Below, in pieces: positions 24,476 to 31,783 of a stretch of DNA of 44,125 nucleotides (position 1 is the first letter of the stretch; every line of letters starts with the position of its first letter). The translations under genes and the position numbers were made by a program. The DNA lies in contig CASWVG010000019.1 in NCBI GenBank assembly GCA_949472775.1, positions 1 through 44,125 of the forward strand, in the 5' to 3' direction. A model generated the notes under the pieces. It had not been told where the DNA came from and did no database searches. It worked only from the letters and a program-made list of their open reading frames with translations. Source of the DNA: an uncultured Lachnospiraceae bacterium (lineage in GTDB: Bacteria; Bacillota; Clostridia; Lachnospirales; Lachnospiraceae).

Positions 24476-25269
24476 ACGTCATCGGTCAGTGAACGGTACA
24501 CTTGATCGCACATATGGCAGTCAGAAAGGGCCCGGTGCGCATGGGAGGCATCAATGCCAAAGTAGCTGCAGAGTGTAGTCTGTTTATAGTTGCCGAGATT
24601 TGGCAGTTTCTTCCGTGCAAGAGGCAGGGTGTCAATTACCTTATTTTTGACAGGAGGAAGTCCAAGATTGGAGCAGGCTCTGTTGATAAAAAGAAGGTCA
24701 AAAGATTTTATGTTATGTCCTACAAGCGTGTGATTTGCAATAAAAGAGAGAAACTTTGGCAGAACCACATCTATAGGGGAGGCATCCTTAAGGGTTTCGT
24801 TCGTTATGCCGGTCAGCGAAGTTATTTTCGCCGGAATCGGGTCAGCAATGTAAACATACTCTTGAAATTCAGAGGTTTGTTCGCCGCTGTGTTTGATGGC
24901 GGCAATTTCGATGATCTTGTCAGCGGTATAGCTAAGGCCCGTCGTCTCGATATCGAAGACGACGTAAGATGTTGGCACAGCGCTCTTTTTTCGGACTGTC
25001 CGGGTCTCTTTTTTACGTGGCGATGTGCTGCGTGTCTTCATTTCAAGAAGACAGCTGGAATGTATTTTGATCATGGTTCCTGCGGCGTTTATAACCAGTA
25101 TGGACCAAGTTTCGAAAGTCTGGTCATAGCCGACAATTTCGCAGGGAACGGGTACTGTGGAACCAGGAGCATAGTATTGAAAGGGCGGCAGACTGGTTTT
25201 AGTCGGGGAAACTAACCCATATCTTTTTAAAAAGTCTAATTGTTCTGTTTCGCTGTGAAATTCGTTCAT
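24466..25269 (-). CDS. DEDDh 3'-5' exonuclease (DnaQ/PolC-epsilon type)
   Basis: The 267-residue protein carries an exonuclease domain at about 100-262: D106 and E108 in FDIETTGL (Exo I), D191 in HNIKSFDLLFI (Exo II), and H245/D250 in HAHRALSD (Exo III). That makes it a DEDDh enzyme, related to the proofreading domain of PolC. The N-terminal 80 residues (PFQYYAPGSTVPVPCEIVGYDQ...) are a beta domain I cannot name, linked by a basic RKKETRTVRKK stretch. It probably trims DNA in repair. It is convergent with the membrane protein. Confidence 0.9.
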   Translation of the reverse strand: MNEFHSETEQLDFLKRYGLVSPTKTSLPPFQYYAPGSTVPVPCEIVGYDQTFETWSILVINAAGTMIKIHSSCLLEMKTRSTSPRKKETRTVRKKSAVPTSYVVFDIETTGLSYTADKIIEIAAIKHSGEQTSEFQEYVYIADPIPAKITSLTGITNETLKDASPIDVVLPKFLSFIANHTLVGHNIKSFDLLFINRACSNLGLPPVKNKVIDTLPLARKKLPNLGNYKQTTLCSYFGIDASHAHRALSDCHMCDQVYRSLTDDVYA

Positions 25270-25482
25270 AACTTTTCCTCTGGTGTATGTAAATGAAAGT
25301 TTAAGGCCGTGTCTATCATATTAAGGCATTTACGGGGGAGAATCAATATAAATCGAAAAAACGGGAAAAATCTGTTTTGGATCAGCCACATTACGCGCGG
25401 ATTGCAATCGACCCGTGCTTGTTCGCCTTTTTGGCAGTACCTACATTTTGCGGCAGATGCGCTGCATCTCACCGCACTTCCG

Positions 25483-25511
25483 TTGTCTCCCGAAAAGGAA
25501 CGTGATATAAT
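25483..25511 (+). promoter_or_regulatory. Promoter of the LytTR regulator operon
   Basis: TTGTCT (25483-25488), 17 bp, TATAAT (25506-25511) with an extended TG at 25503-25504. The 200 bases upstream to 25270 show no gene. Confidence 0.75.
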
Positions 25512-25532
25512 ACCACTCTTAAGGAGGCGGTC

Positions 25533-26240
25533 ATGATTACGATTGCGATTTGTGACGACGAAAAACAGACAGTGGCTCAGATCGGAAAACTGGTGTCTGG
25601 TTTTTTTCGCAAAAAAAATATGGAGGCGTCTGTTGTCTGCTTTTCCGGTGGGGAAGAATTGCTAAACTATGACAAAAGCATAGATATTCTCTTTCTCGAT
25701 ATCCAGATGAACGGGATGGACGGCATGGAGACAGCAAGGAAACTGCGCAGCCGGAATTTCAAGGGTTTTCTCATTTTTATAACGGTCTTGCAAGAGATGG
25801 TGTTCCAGTCCTTTGAAGTGCAGGCATACGATTATCTGTTGAAGCCGGTTGTAGAGAAAAAGTTTGCAGGGACAATGGAGAGACTGCTCGCCTCCATGAA
25901 CAATGTCAGTGAGGAAAAGCTGCTTGTGCAGAGAGGCTATGAGAGAAGCATTGTTTCTTTTGCCGATATCATTTATGCGGAAATTATTGACAGAAAGGTG
26001 TATCTGCATCTGGTGTCGTCGGAGGTGGTTGACTTTTACGACCGGATTGAAAATCTGGAGGAAAGGCTGGATAGCCGGTTTTTCCGGTGCCATAGAAGCT
26101 ATCTGATTAATATGCAGCATCTGAAAAGCTACAAAAATGGCGTGGCATATATGGAAAGTGGGAAAGAAATACCCATTTCCAGGCTGCGGAGTAAGGCGTT
26201 TTCCGAGGTGATTTTGCAGTATATGAGGGAATGGAGGTAA
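25533..26240 (+). CDS. LytTR response regulator (AgrA-like)
   Basis: The 235-residue regulator has a receiver domain (acidic pocket D8/D9, phosphoacceptor D56 in ILFLDIQMNGMDG, lysine in DYLLKPV) and a LytTR DNA-binding domain at about 135-233 (FADIIYAEIIDRKVYLHL...FFRCHRSYLINMQHLKSYKNG). It pairs with the GHKL kinase downstream. No AgrD-like peptide or AgrB gene is seen near, so the signal is unknown. ATG 25533 follows AAGGAGG. Confidence 0.93.
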   Translation: MITIAICDDEKQTVAQIGKLVSGFFRKKNMEASVVCFSGGEELLNYDKSIDILFLDIQMNGMDGMETARKLRSRNFKGFLIFITVLQEMVFQSFEVQAYDYLLKPVVEKKFAGTMERLLASMNNVSEEKLLVQRGYERSIVSFADIIYAEIIDRKVYLHLVSSEVVDFYDRIENLEERLDSRFFRCHRSYLINMQHLKSYKNGVAYMESGKEIPISRLRSKAFSEVILQYMREWR

Positions 26241-26242
26241 CC

Positions 26243-26367
26243 GTTCAGCCCAGGACTATTTGCCGCAAAGTTCGTAAGAATGTGTAGATTTGACCAGAAG
26301 AGAATCTGCTTCTCGCCGAAGGCAATCTGGAATGAGCAGATTCTGTAACAGAGAGCGATGGCTGAAC
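26243..26367 (+). other. Nested inverted repeats between regulator and kinase genes
   Basis: Outer arms GTTCAGCC (26243-26250) and GGCTGAAC (26360-26367) enclose inner arms AGAATCTGCT (26301-26310) and AGCAGATTCT (26335-26344), both perfect. The whole 150-base intergenic stretch could fold into a two-tier hairpin, possibly setting the ratio of regulator to kinase. No U-run follows. Confidence 0.6.
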
Positions 26368-26389
26368 TGTTACGATTGGAGATGGTGAG

Positions 26390-27709
26390 ATGGAAAGATA
26401 CATCAACTTTTTTAACAGTTATATCATAGGCAGCATCCAGATGACGCTTGGCTTTACTTTTTTTATCAGGTTTTTGCAGAAAAAGGGCAGGTTTTCTTAT
26501 TATCTGCTGTTTGCATTGCCGGGGCTGGCACTGGTGCTGATGGCGCCAGGGGGAAGTGTCGCCGAATATCTGGTTTACACGCTGCTCCTTGTAGTCGTCG
26601 GGATATTGGCATGCCGTGCCGACTGGAAATCCGTTGTTTTTTATGCGGCGCTTACGGTGGGAGTTATGGAGATTTGTCAGGGAATTGTCAATTCGTTGTC
26701 AGGCATGCTGCATTCATGGACCTTCTCGCAGCATCAGAATGCCGCCGCCGCGGTTTCGATTGTGCTGGGCATTGCAGCGGTTGCGCTGTGTGCTGTCTGC
26801 TACTGTGCGGTGTATCGCTATTTTTTGTCTTATGAGAAGACAGATAAGCAATATCTTTTTATGTTTCTGATACCGGTATTGATGATTTTTTTTATGGATG
26901 AATATATTTGTTCTATTATTTACGGAAATGAGACGATTCAAAATGCGGGTGGCAGAGAGATTCCGATTAAACATCATCAGATGCTTGTGATTCAGCTTTT
27001 CGGTATGGCGAGTTTATTCTGCCTTATGTTCGCGTACAAAAAGCTGCTCTGGAATTTTCATCTGAGTACGGAACTGTCATTGCTGGAGCAGGAGGAAATG
27101 TCCTTGAATCAATATGTGGAGGAGGCGCGGGCACGTTATGAAAAGACAAAATCCTTTCGTCACGACATTAAAAATCACATCACAGTGGTAAAGGAATTTT
27201 TGCGAAATGAAAAACAGGAAGAGGCGCTTGCTTATATCGGTGATCTGGCGGAAATGACGGAGGAACTTTCTTTTCCCTGCAGCACAGGCAACCCGGTAGC
27301 GGATATTCTGCTGGGAAACAAGCTGGGGATAGCCAGAAATATGGGGATTGACGTGGACTGTTCTCTGCTTTTGCCGCATCCGTGTCTGGTGCGGGATATT
27401 GACTTTGGCATTATTCTGTCAAACGCTTTGGACAACGCAATCCATGCCTGCCGCGATGTGAGTGACGGTGTGGGGAAATTTATCCGTTTGTCGGGACGTA
27501 CACAGGGCGACTTCATTTTATTGGAAATTGAGAACAGCTTTTGTCAAAAAGGATCTGTCGGAAGAGGGACAGGTCTGTCAAACATTAAGGCGGTAGCGGA
27601 AAAGTATCAGGGCGCAATGAGCATCAAAACACAGGGCACATCCTTTCTCTTAAGTGTACTGCTTGTTATTCCACAACAGGCAGAATGCATCCCACGGCAA
27701 ATCGGTTAA
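26390..27709 (+). CDS. GHKL sensor histidine kinase (AgrC-like)
   Basis: The 439-residue protein has six or seven N-terminal membrane segments (to about 215), a dimerisation helix with phosphoacceptor H258 in SFRHDIKNHI, and a GHKL ATPase with the N-box ILSNALDNAIHAC (343-354) and GRGTGLSNIK (G box). It fits the AgrC/ComD-type quorum-sensing kinase group that works with LytTR regulators. ATG 26390 follows GGAGATGG. Signal unknown. Confidence 0.92.
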   Translation: MERYINFFNSYIIGSIQMTLGFTFFIRFLQKKGRFSYYLLFALPGLALVLMAPGGSVAEYLVYTLLLVVVGILACRADWKSVVFYAALTVGVMEICQGIVNSLSGMLHSWTFSQHQNAAAAVSIVLGIAAVALCAVCYCAVYRYFLSYEKTDKQYLFMFLIPVLMIFFMDEYICSIIYGNETIQNAGGREIPIKHHQMLVIQLFGMASLFCLMFAYKKLLWNFHLSTELSLLEQEEMSLNQYVEEARARYEKTKSFRHDIKNHITVVKEFLRNEKQEEALAYIGDLAEMTEELSFPCSTGNPVADILLGNKLGIARNMGIDVDCSLLLPHPCLVRDIDFGIILSNALDNAIHACRDVSDGVGKFIRLSGRTQGDFILLEIENSFCQKGSVGRGTGLSNIKAVAEKYQGAMSIKTQGTSFLLSVLLVIPQQAECIPRQIG

Positions 27710-27870
27710 ATCCTCTGTTTGTATGTCGAAATGTATCGTGTGAGAAGCACTTCTAAAACGCGAAAGCAGGGGCAGCATCGCAAAGTCCGCACAACTGACC
27801 CGGAAGTACTATGTCTCACGCACATATTAGAAATGCCGCAGAGATTCTGCGGGAAAAGGAGGAAAATCAT

Positions 27871-28434
27871 ATGGCAATGGAAGTCAAAGTAAATGGCAGT
27901 ACCTACAAAACTGATTATGCGGATCGACTGCAGACGACGCGTGAGGAGGTAAATAAAACCGAAAACAGGAACAAGGAAGAAAAGGCATCCAACCAGAAGA
28001 CTGCGCCCCATGACGAGTATATCAGCAGCGAAAAGTCAGGGGAAAAGCCAAACGGTCTCTACCATGTAGGGCAGGATGAAAACGGCAACAGGAAGGTCTA
28101 TTTTAATGACCCGAAGAAGGCGGACAAGAACAGACAGCCCGAAGGAATACCAGACAGTTCCGAAAAAGACGGAGATAAAAACAACCTGAAAGTAAAGGCA
28201 GATGCCCCGGACGATGGGGAGGAGAAATGCGTCGGCAATACGGATAAAGTGGAGCGGGAAATCAGAGAGCTGAAAAAGAAGAAGCAGGAGCTGGAGCAGC
28301 AGCTTAATGCAGCTGCCGGGGACGAAAAGAAAACAAAGGAACTGGAGAACAAGCTGGCGCAGGTAGAGCGGGAACTGAGTCAGAAGGATACGGACACATA
28401 CAGGAAGCAGAATGCTACGTTTACTGGCAAATAG
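27871..28434 (+). CDS. Charged coiled-coil hypothetical protein
   Basis: The 187-residue protein is highly charged (Lys, Glu, Asp) and mostly disordered. A short N-terminal motif MAMEVKVNGSTYKTDYADR precedes a linker and a C-terminal coiled coil at about 125-175 (VEREIRELKKKKQELEQQLNA...ELENKLAQVERELSQK). I recognise no named family; such proteins are frequent in Lachnospiraceae. ATG 27871 follows AAAGGAGG; a hairpin CCGCAGA-GAT-TCTGCGG lies just before the SD (27836-27852). Confidence 0.65.
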   Translation: MAMEVKVNGSTYKTDYADRLQTTREEVNKTENRNKEEKASNQKTAPHDEYISSEKSGEKPNGLYHVGQDENGNRKVYFNDPKKADKNRQPEGIPDSSEKDGDKNNLKVKADAPDDGEEKCVGNTDKVEREIRELKKKKQELEQQLNAAAGDEKKTKELENKLAQVERELSQKDTDTYRKQNATFTGK

Positions 28435-28438
28435 GTAT

Positions 28439-28536
28439 CATAACCGGCAGGGGCGCAAAAGCGCTCTGTCGGTTATGTGAGGGAAGAACAGTGACTGTAA
28501 AAGCGTTTGTCGGCAAAATGCCGGGGAACGCTTTTT
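28439..28536 (+). terminator. Tandem terminators after the coiled-coil gene
   Basis: Hairpin 1: CATAACCGGCAG (28439-28450) with CTGTCGGTTATG (28466-28477), inner GCGC-AAAA-GCGC, no U-run. Hairpin 2: AAAGCGTT near 28499-28507 with AACGCTTTTT (28527-28536), a good terminator. Confidence 0.8.
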
Positions 28537-28631
28537 AGCAACCTGCGGTGATGAAAAAGATATTTGCTTGACGGGAAGTATCGTTTGGAGCAGAATGAAG
28601 TAGTGAGTTTACGAGAACGGAGAGAAGGACA

Positions 28632-29330
28632 TTGGAACACAGCATACTTTTACTGGAAGACGACGCGGATTTGATTGACGGACTGACCTATTCTCTGGGC
28701 AGGGAAGGATATACGGTAGATGTGGCGCAGACAATCAGAGCGGCGTATGCCTGCCTGAAGTCAAAGACATACAGTCTGCTGCTATTGGACGTGACACTGC
28801 CGGACGGAAACGGCATGGACGTATGCCGTTTTGTGCGGGAGCGGGACAATCGGACGCCCGTTATATTTCTGACGGCGATGGATGAGGAAGTCAATGTGAT
28901 CCGGGGGCTGGATAGCGGTGCAGACGACTATATCACAAAACCTTTTAAGCTGGGAGAACTCTGTTCCAGAATACGGGCGCAGTTGAGACGGAGCGGGATC
29001 AGCGGGGCGGGCGGGGCAAGATTGCTTTCTTCCGGACCTGTGTCCATTGACCTGTATGGCGGCGGCGCGTTTTTGAACGGGGAGCCGCTGGGTCTGACCA
29101 GCGCGGAGTACCGCCTGCTCTGTCTGCTTGTCAGAAACGAGGGCCAGACGGTTTTGAGAAATACGATACTGGATGCGCTCTGGGACGGCAACGGCAACTT
29201 TGTGGACGACAATACGCTGTCCGTCTATATCCGCAGGCTTCGGGAGAAAATAGAGAAAGACCCGTCCAATCCGAAGCACTTGCTGACGGTGCGGGGATTC
29301 GGGTACAAATGGGGGAAAGAAAATGAGTAA
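28632..29330 (+). CDS. OmpR/PhoB-type response regulator
   Basis: The 232-residue regulator has a receiver domain (phosphoacceptor D53 in LLLLDVTLPDGNG, T81, K103 in DYITKPF) and a winged-helix DNA-binding domain at about 135-228 (LTSAEYRLLCLLVRNEGQTVLRNTILDALWDGNG...VYIRRLREKI). TTG 28632 with GAGAAGG is the start. A broken small gene overlaps its end, and the kinase follows. With the ABC pair downstream this looks like a peptide-sensing or peptide-resistance cluster. Confidence 0.93.
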   Translation: MEHSILLLEDDADLIDGLTYSLGREGYTVDVAQTIRAAYACLKSKTYSLLLLDVTLPDGNGMDVCRFVRERDNRTPVIFLTAMDEEVNVIRGLDSGADDYITKPFKLGELCSRIRAQLRRSGISGAGGARLLSSGPVSIDLYGGGAFLNGEPLGLTSAEYRLLCLLVRNEGQTVLRNTILDALWDGNGNFVDDNTLSVYIRRLREKIEKDPSNPKHLLTVRGFGYKWGKENE

Positions 29331-29541
29331 ATACGACGCTTTGTGGGACTATGTGCAGAGAAACGGAAAGGAATCTTTTCTGTTGTCTTTTGAAGAAATA
29401 TAACAGATTGCGGGGATACCGATCGACCATTCTTTTTTAAAATATAAAAAGGAACTCACAGAGTATGGCTGGCAGTTTGGAAAAATATCCATGAAAAACG
29501 AAACGGTACTATTTCATAAGGTGGATTCATGTGAGAAATAA
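29323..29541 (+). pseudogene. Small gene with in-frame stop, between regulator and kinase
   Basis: ATG 29323 overlaps the regulator's stop (ATGAGTAA). The frame reads MSKYDALWDYVQRNGKESFL and 6 more codons, then TAA at 29401-29403, then continues QIAGIPIDHSFLKYKKELTE and on to a second TAA at 29539. Without the first stop this is a 72-residue protein of a known small Firmicutes family (MSKYDALW...IAGIPIDHSFLKYKKEL), function unknown. A GAA-to-TAA or CAA-to-TAA change would explain the stop. The 81-codon span is otherwise intact, so decay is recent, or the stop is read through. Confidence 0.75.
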
Positions 29542-29611
29542 ATGTTTCACACGCGAATTTGTGCCTGCGGCAGCAAAGATCGCAGGTCAGGAGAAAGGTA
29601 TGGTTACTTAA

Positions 29612-30856
29612 ATGAATATGATACAGGAGAAAAGCGTAAGATATTACTTTGCCTGTCTGCTTTGTATGACGGGGGTGTTTGTCATGCTGGCTTTTTTTCT
29701 TTCCTGGGTTCATGGAAAGGAGATACAGCAGATCCTTATTGAGCGGGAGCAGACTATGGTTTCTTCGCTGATGGAGCAGGGCGTTTCCAGGATCATGATT
29801 GCCGATGCCGTCAAAAGCGCAGAATCTACTGAGGAGGGAACCGCGCTGATGCGGCAGATGGGGCATACGGATGCCATTTCTTTCAAGCTCTTTCCGGCTG
29901 TGGACAGGTCGGTGCGGCTGTTTGCGAAGATGTCGGCGGGGCTGACGCTTATGTTAGTGGTTATGCTGACGGCTGTGACGGTTCGATTTTTGTGGAAGCG
30001 GGAGAAATTATACCGGTATGCGGAAGGGATCATCACCCGGTTTTCGGAAGGAAACTTCGTCTGTCATCTGCCCGGGAATGAAAACGGAAGCCTGTATCAG
30101 CTATTTGCGGCGGTGGAAGAGCTTGCCGTGGCGCTGCGGGCGCAGAGCGAAAAAGAACGGCAGGCAGAAGTCTTTTTAAAGGATACCATTTCTGATATTT
30201 CCCATCAGTTGAAGACGCCGCTTGCGGCTTTGCATATGTACACGGAGATCATCGTGCAGGAGCCGGATCACGCGGAGACGGTGGAGAGATTTTCCAGCAA
30301 AATCATGCAGTCTCTGGAACGAATTGAAAAACTGGTGCAGACCCTGCTCAAAGTGAGCCGGATCGACACGGGAAGCATTGTCTTTCAAAAGGAATGGCAG
30401 GCAGCGGGCGAACTGACGGAAAGCGCGGCGGCAGATTTGACCGTAAGGGCGCAGGCGGAAGGAAAGCGGCTTGTCATGGACGGTGATCCGGCGCAGATGC
30501 TTTTCTGCGACAGGCAGTGGACGAGGGAGGCGGTCGCCAATCTGATCAAAAACGCGCTGGATCATACGGAAGAGAACGGCACGATTACGGTGTCGTGGGA
30601 GTGTTCCCCTGCTATGTTTCGCCTGTCGGTGGCTGACGACGGCTGCGGCATTGCGCAGGAGGATATTCATCATATTTTCAAACGGTTTTACCATGGCAAA
30701 AGGGATGGCGGCAGACAGGGGATCGGTCTGGGGCTGTCCCTTGCGAAATCCATTGTGGAAGGACAGGGCGGTATGATCTCGGTGAGCAGCACGCCGGGGG
30801 AGGGTGCAGTGTTTGTCCTTACGCTTCCGACCGAGGCAGCGAAGCAGTCCTTTTAA
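29612..30856 (+). CDS. Sensor histidine kinase (HisKA type)
   Basis: The 414-residue kinase has two membrane segments (about 12-32 and 106-126) flanking an extracellular region of about 75 residues, a HAMP-like linker, a HisKA helix with H198 in DISHQLKTPLAALH, and an HATPase domain with NLIKNALDHTEENG (N box), DDGCGIAQED, FKRFYHG and GIGLGLSLAKSIVEG (G boxes). It should phosphorylate the OmpR-type regulator upstream. Its start at 29612 follows AGGAGAAAGG at a long distance; ATG 29618 is an alternative. Confidence 0.93.
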   Translation: MNMIQEKSVRYYFACLLCMTGVFVMLAFFLSWVHGKEIQQILIEREQTMVSSLMEQGVSRIMIADAVKSAESTEEGTALMRQMGHTDAISFKLFPAVDRSVRLFAKMSAGLTLMLVVMLTAVTVRFLWKREKLYRYAEGIITRFSEGNFVCHLPGNENGSLYQLFAAVEELAVALRAQSEKERQAEVFLKDTISDISHQLKTPLAALHMYTEIIVQEPDHAETVERFSSKIMQSLERIEKLVQTLLKVSRIDTGSIVFQKEWQAAGELTESAAADLTVRAQAEGKRLVMDGDPAQMLFCDRQWTREAVANLIKNALDHTEENGTITVSWECSPAMFRLSVADDGCGIAQEDIHHIFKRFYHGKRDGGRQGIGLGLSLAKSIVEGQGGMISVSSTPGEGAVFVLTLPTEAAKQSF

Positions 30857-30908
30857 TTAGGCTTGCCCGAATTGCTCATTTTCGCCGGAATTTACCTTTC
30901 TTACTAAT

Positions 30909-30937
30909 TTGTAAGTTTCCATTCATGGCATTGTAAG
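30909..30937 (+). promoter_or_regulatory. Direct repeats upstream of the ABC operon
   Basis: TTGTAAG occurs at 30909-30915 and 30931-30937, 22 bp apart, about two helical turns. This spacing is typical of OmpR-type regulator sites. They lie 150-180 bases before the transporter genes in an otherwise gene-free stretch (30857-31087). Confidence 0.4.
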
Positions 30938-31087
30938 CTGTTCCTGTTATTCTTATCAGGAAGACATGATAGCAGGTACTTGCGAAACTCATCACGGCAT
31001 TGAATTTATGATACGATTTGTATGGTTTCGATAACTGAATGTGAGTTTCGCTGTCAATGTAGAGTTGAAAGGAGGAACAGGCATACA

Positions 31088-31783
31088 ATGGATATTATGG
31101 AAGTAAACGATCTGTGTAAGACTTACGGAAAAGGCGAAGCGAAGGTGGAGGCATTAAAACATGTCTCGTTTACTCTGCAAAAGGGGGAGTTTGCGGCGGT
31201 GATCGGGGAATCCGGTTCCGGCAAAAGCACCCTGCTAAACTGTATTGGCGCATTGGATGAACCGACGGGAGGAAGGATTCTGATAGACGGACAGGATCTG
31301 TTTGCCATGACGGAGGAGAAACGCACCATTTTCAGGCGCCGCAATATCGGCTTTATCTTTCAATCTTTTCATCTGATCCCGGAACTCAACGTGGAGCAGA
31401 ATATTATTTTTCCCTTATTGTTGGATTATAAGAAACCGGATGCCGGACGGGTGGAGGAGATTCTCGATGTGCTTGGTCTTAAGGAGCGGCGAAGTCATCT
31501 GCCGGGACAGCTTTCCGGCGGGCAGCAGCAGAGGGTGGCGATCGGCAGGGCGCTCATCACAAGGCCGAAACTGATCCTCGCGGATGAACCGACGGGCAAT
31601 CTTGACAGGAAGAACAGTCAGGATGTGATGGAGCTTCTGACGATGGCATCAGGGCAGTTTCAGCAGACGATTCTGATGATCACCCACAATCCGAATCTGA
31701 TCACATCGGTAGACCGCGTCATGCAGGTATCCGATGGTGTCCTGAGTAATCTGGGAGGGCATATCAATGAAAAATTATCTTGA
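31088..31783 (+). CDS. ABC transporter ATP-binding protein (MacB/LolD type)
   Basis: The 231-residue ATPase has Walker [10 protein letters not shown] (40-48), the signature [15 protein letters not shown], Walker [13 protein letters not shown] and the switch His in ITHNPNL. It belongs to the MacB/LolD/BceA group that works with FtsX-type permeases. ATG 31088 follows AAAGGAGG. It overlaps the permease gene by 17 bp, so the two are coupled. Confidence 0.94.
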   Translation: MDIMEVNDLCKTYGKGEAKVEALKHVSFTLQKGEFAAVIGESGSGKSTLLNCIGALDEPTGGRILIDGQDLFAMTEEKRTIFRRRNIGFIFQSFHLIPELNVEQNIIFPLLLDYKKPDAGRVEEILDVLGLKERRSHLPGQLSGGQQQRVAIGRALITRPKLILADEPTGNLDRKNSQDVMELLTMASGQFQQTILMITHNPNLITSVDRVMQVSDGVLSNLGGHINEKLS

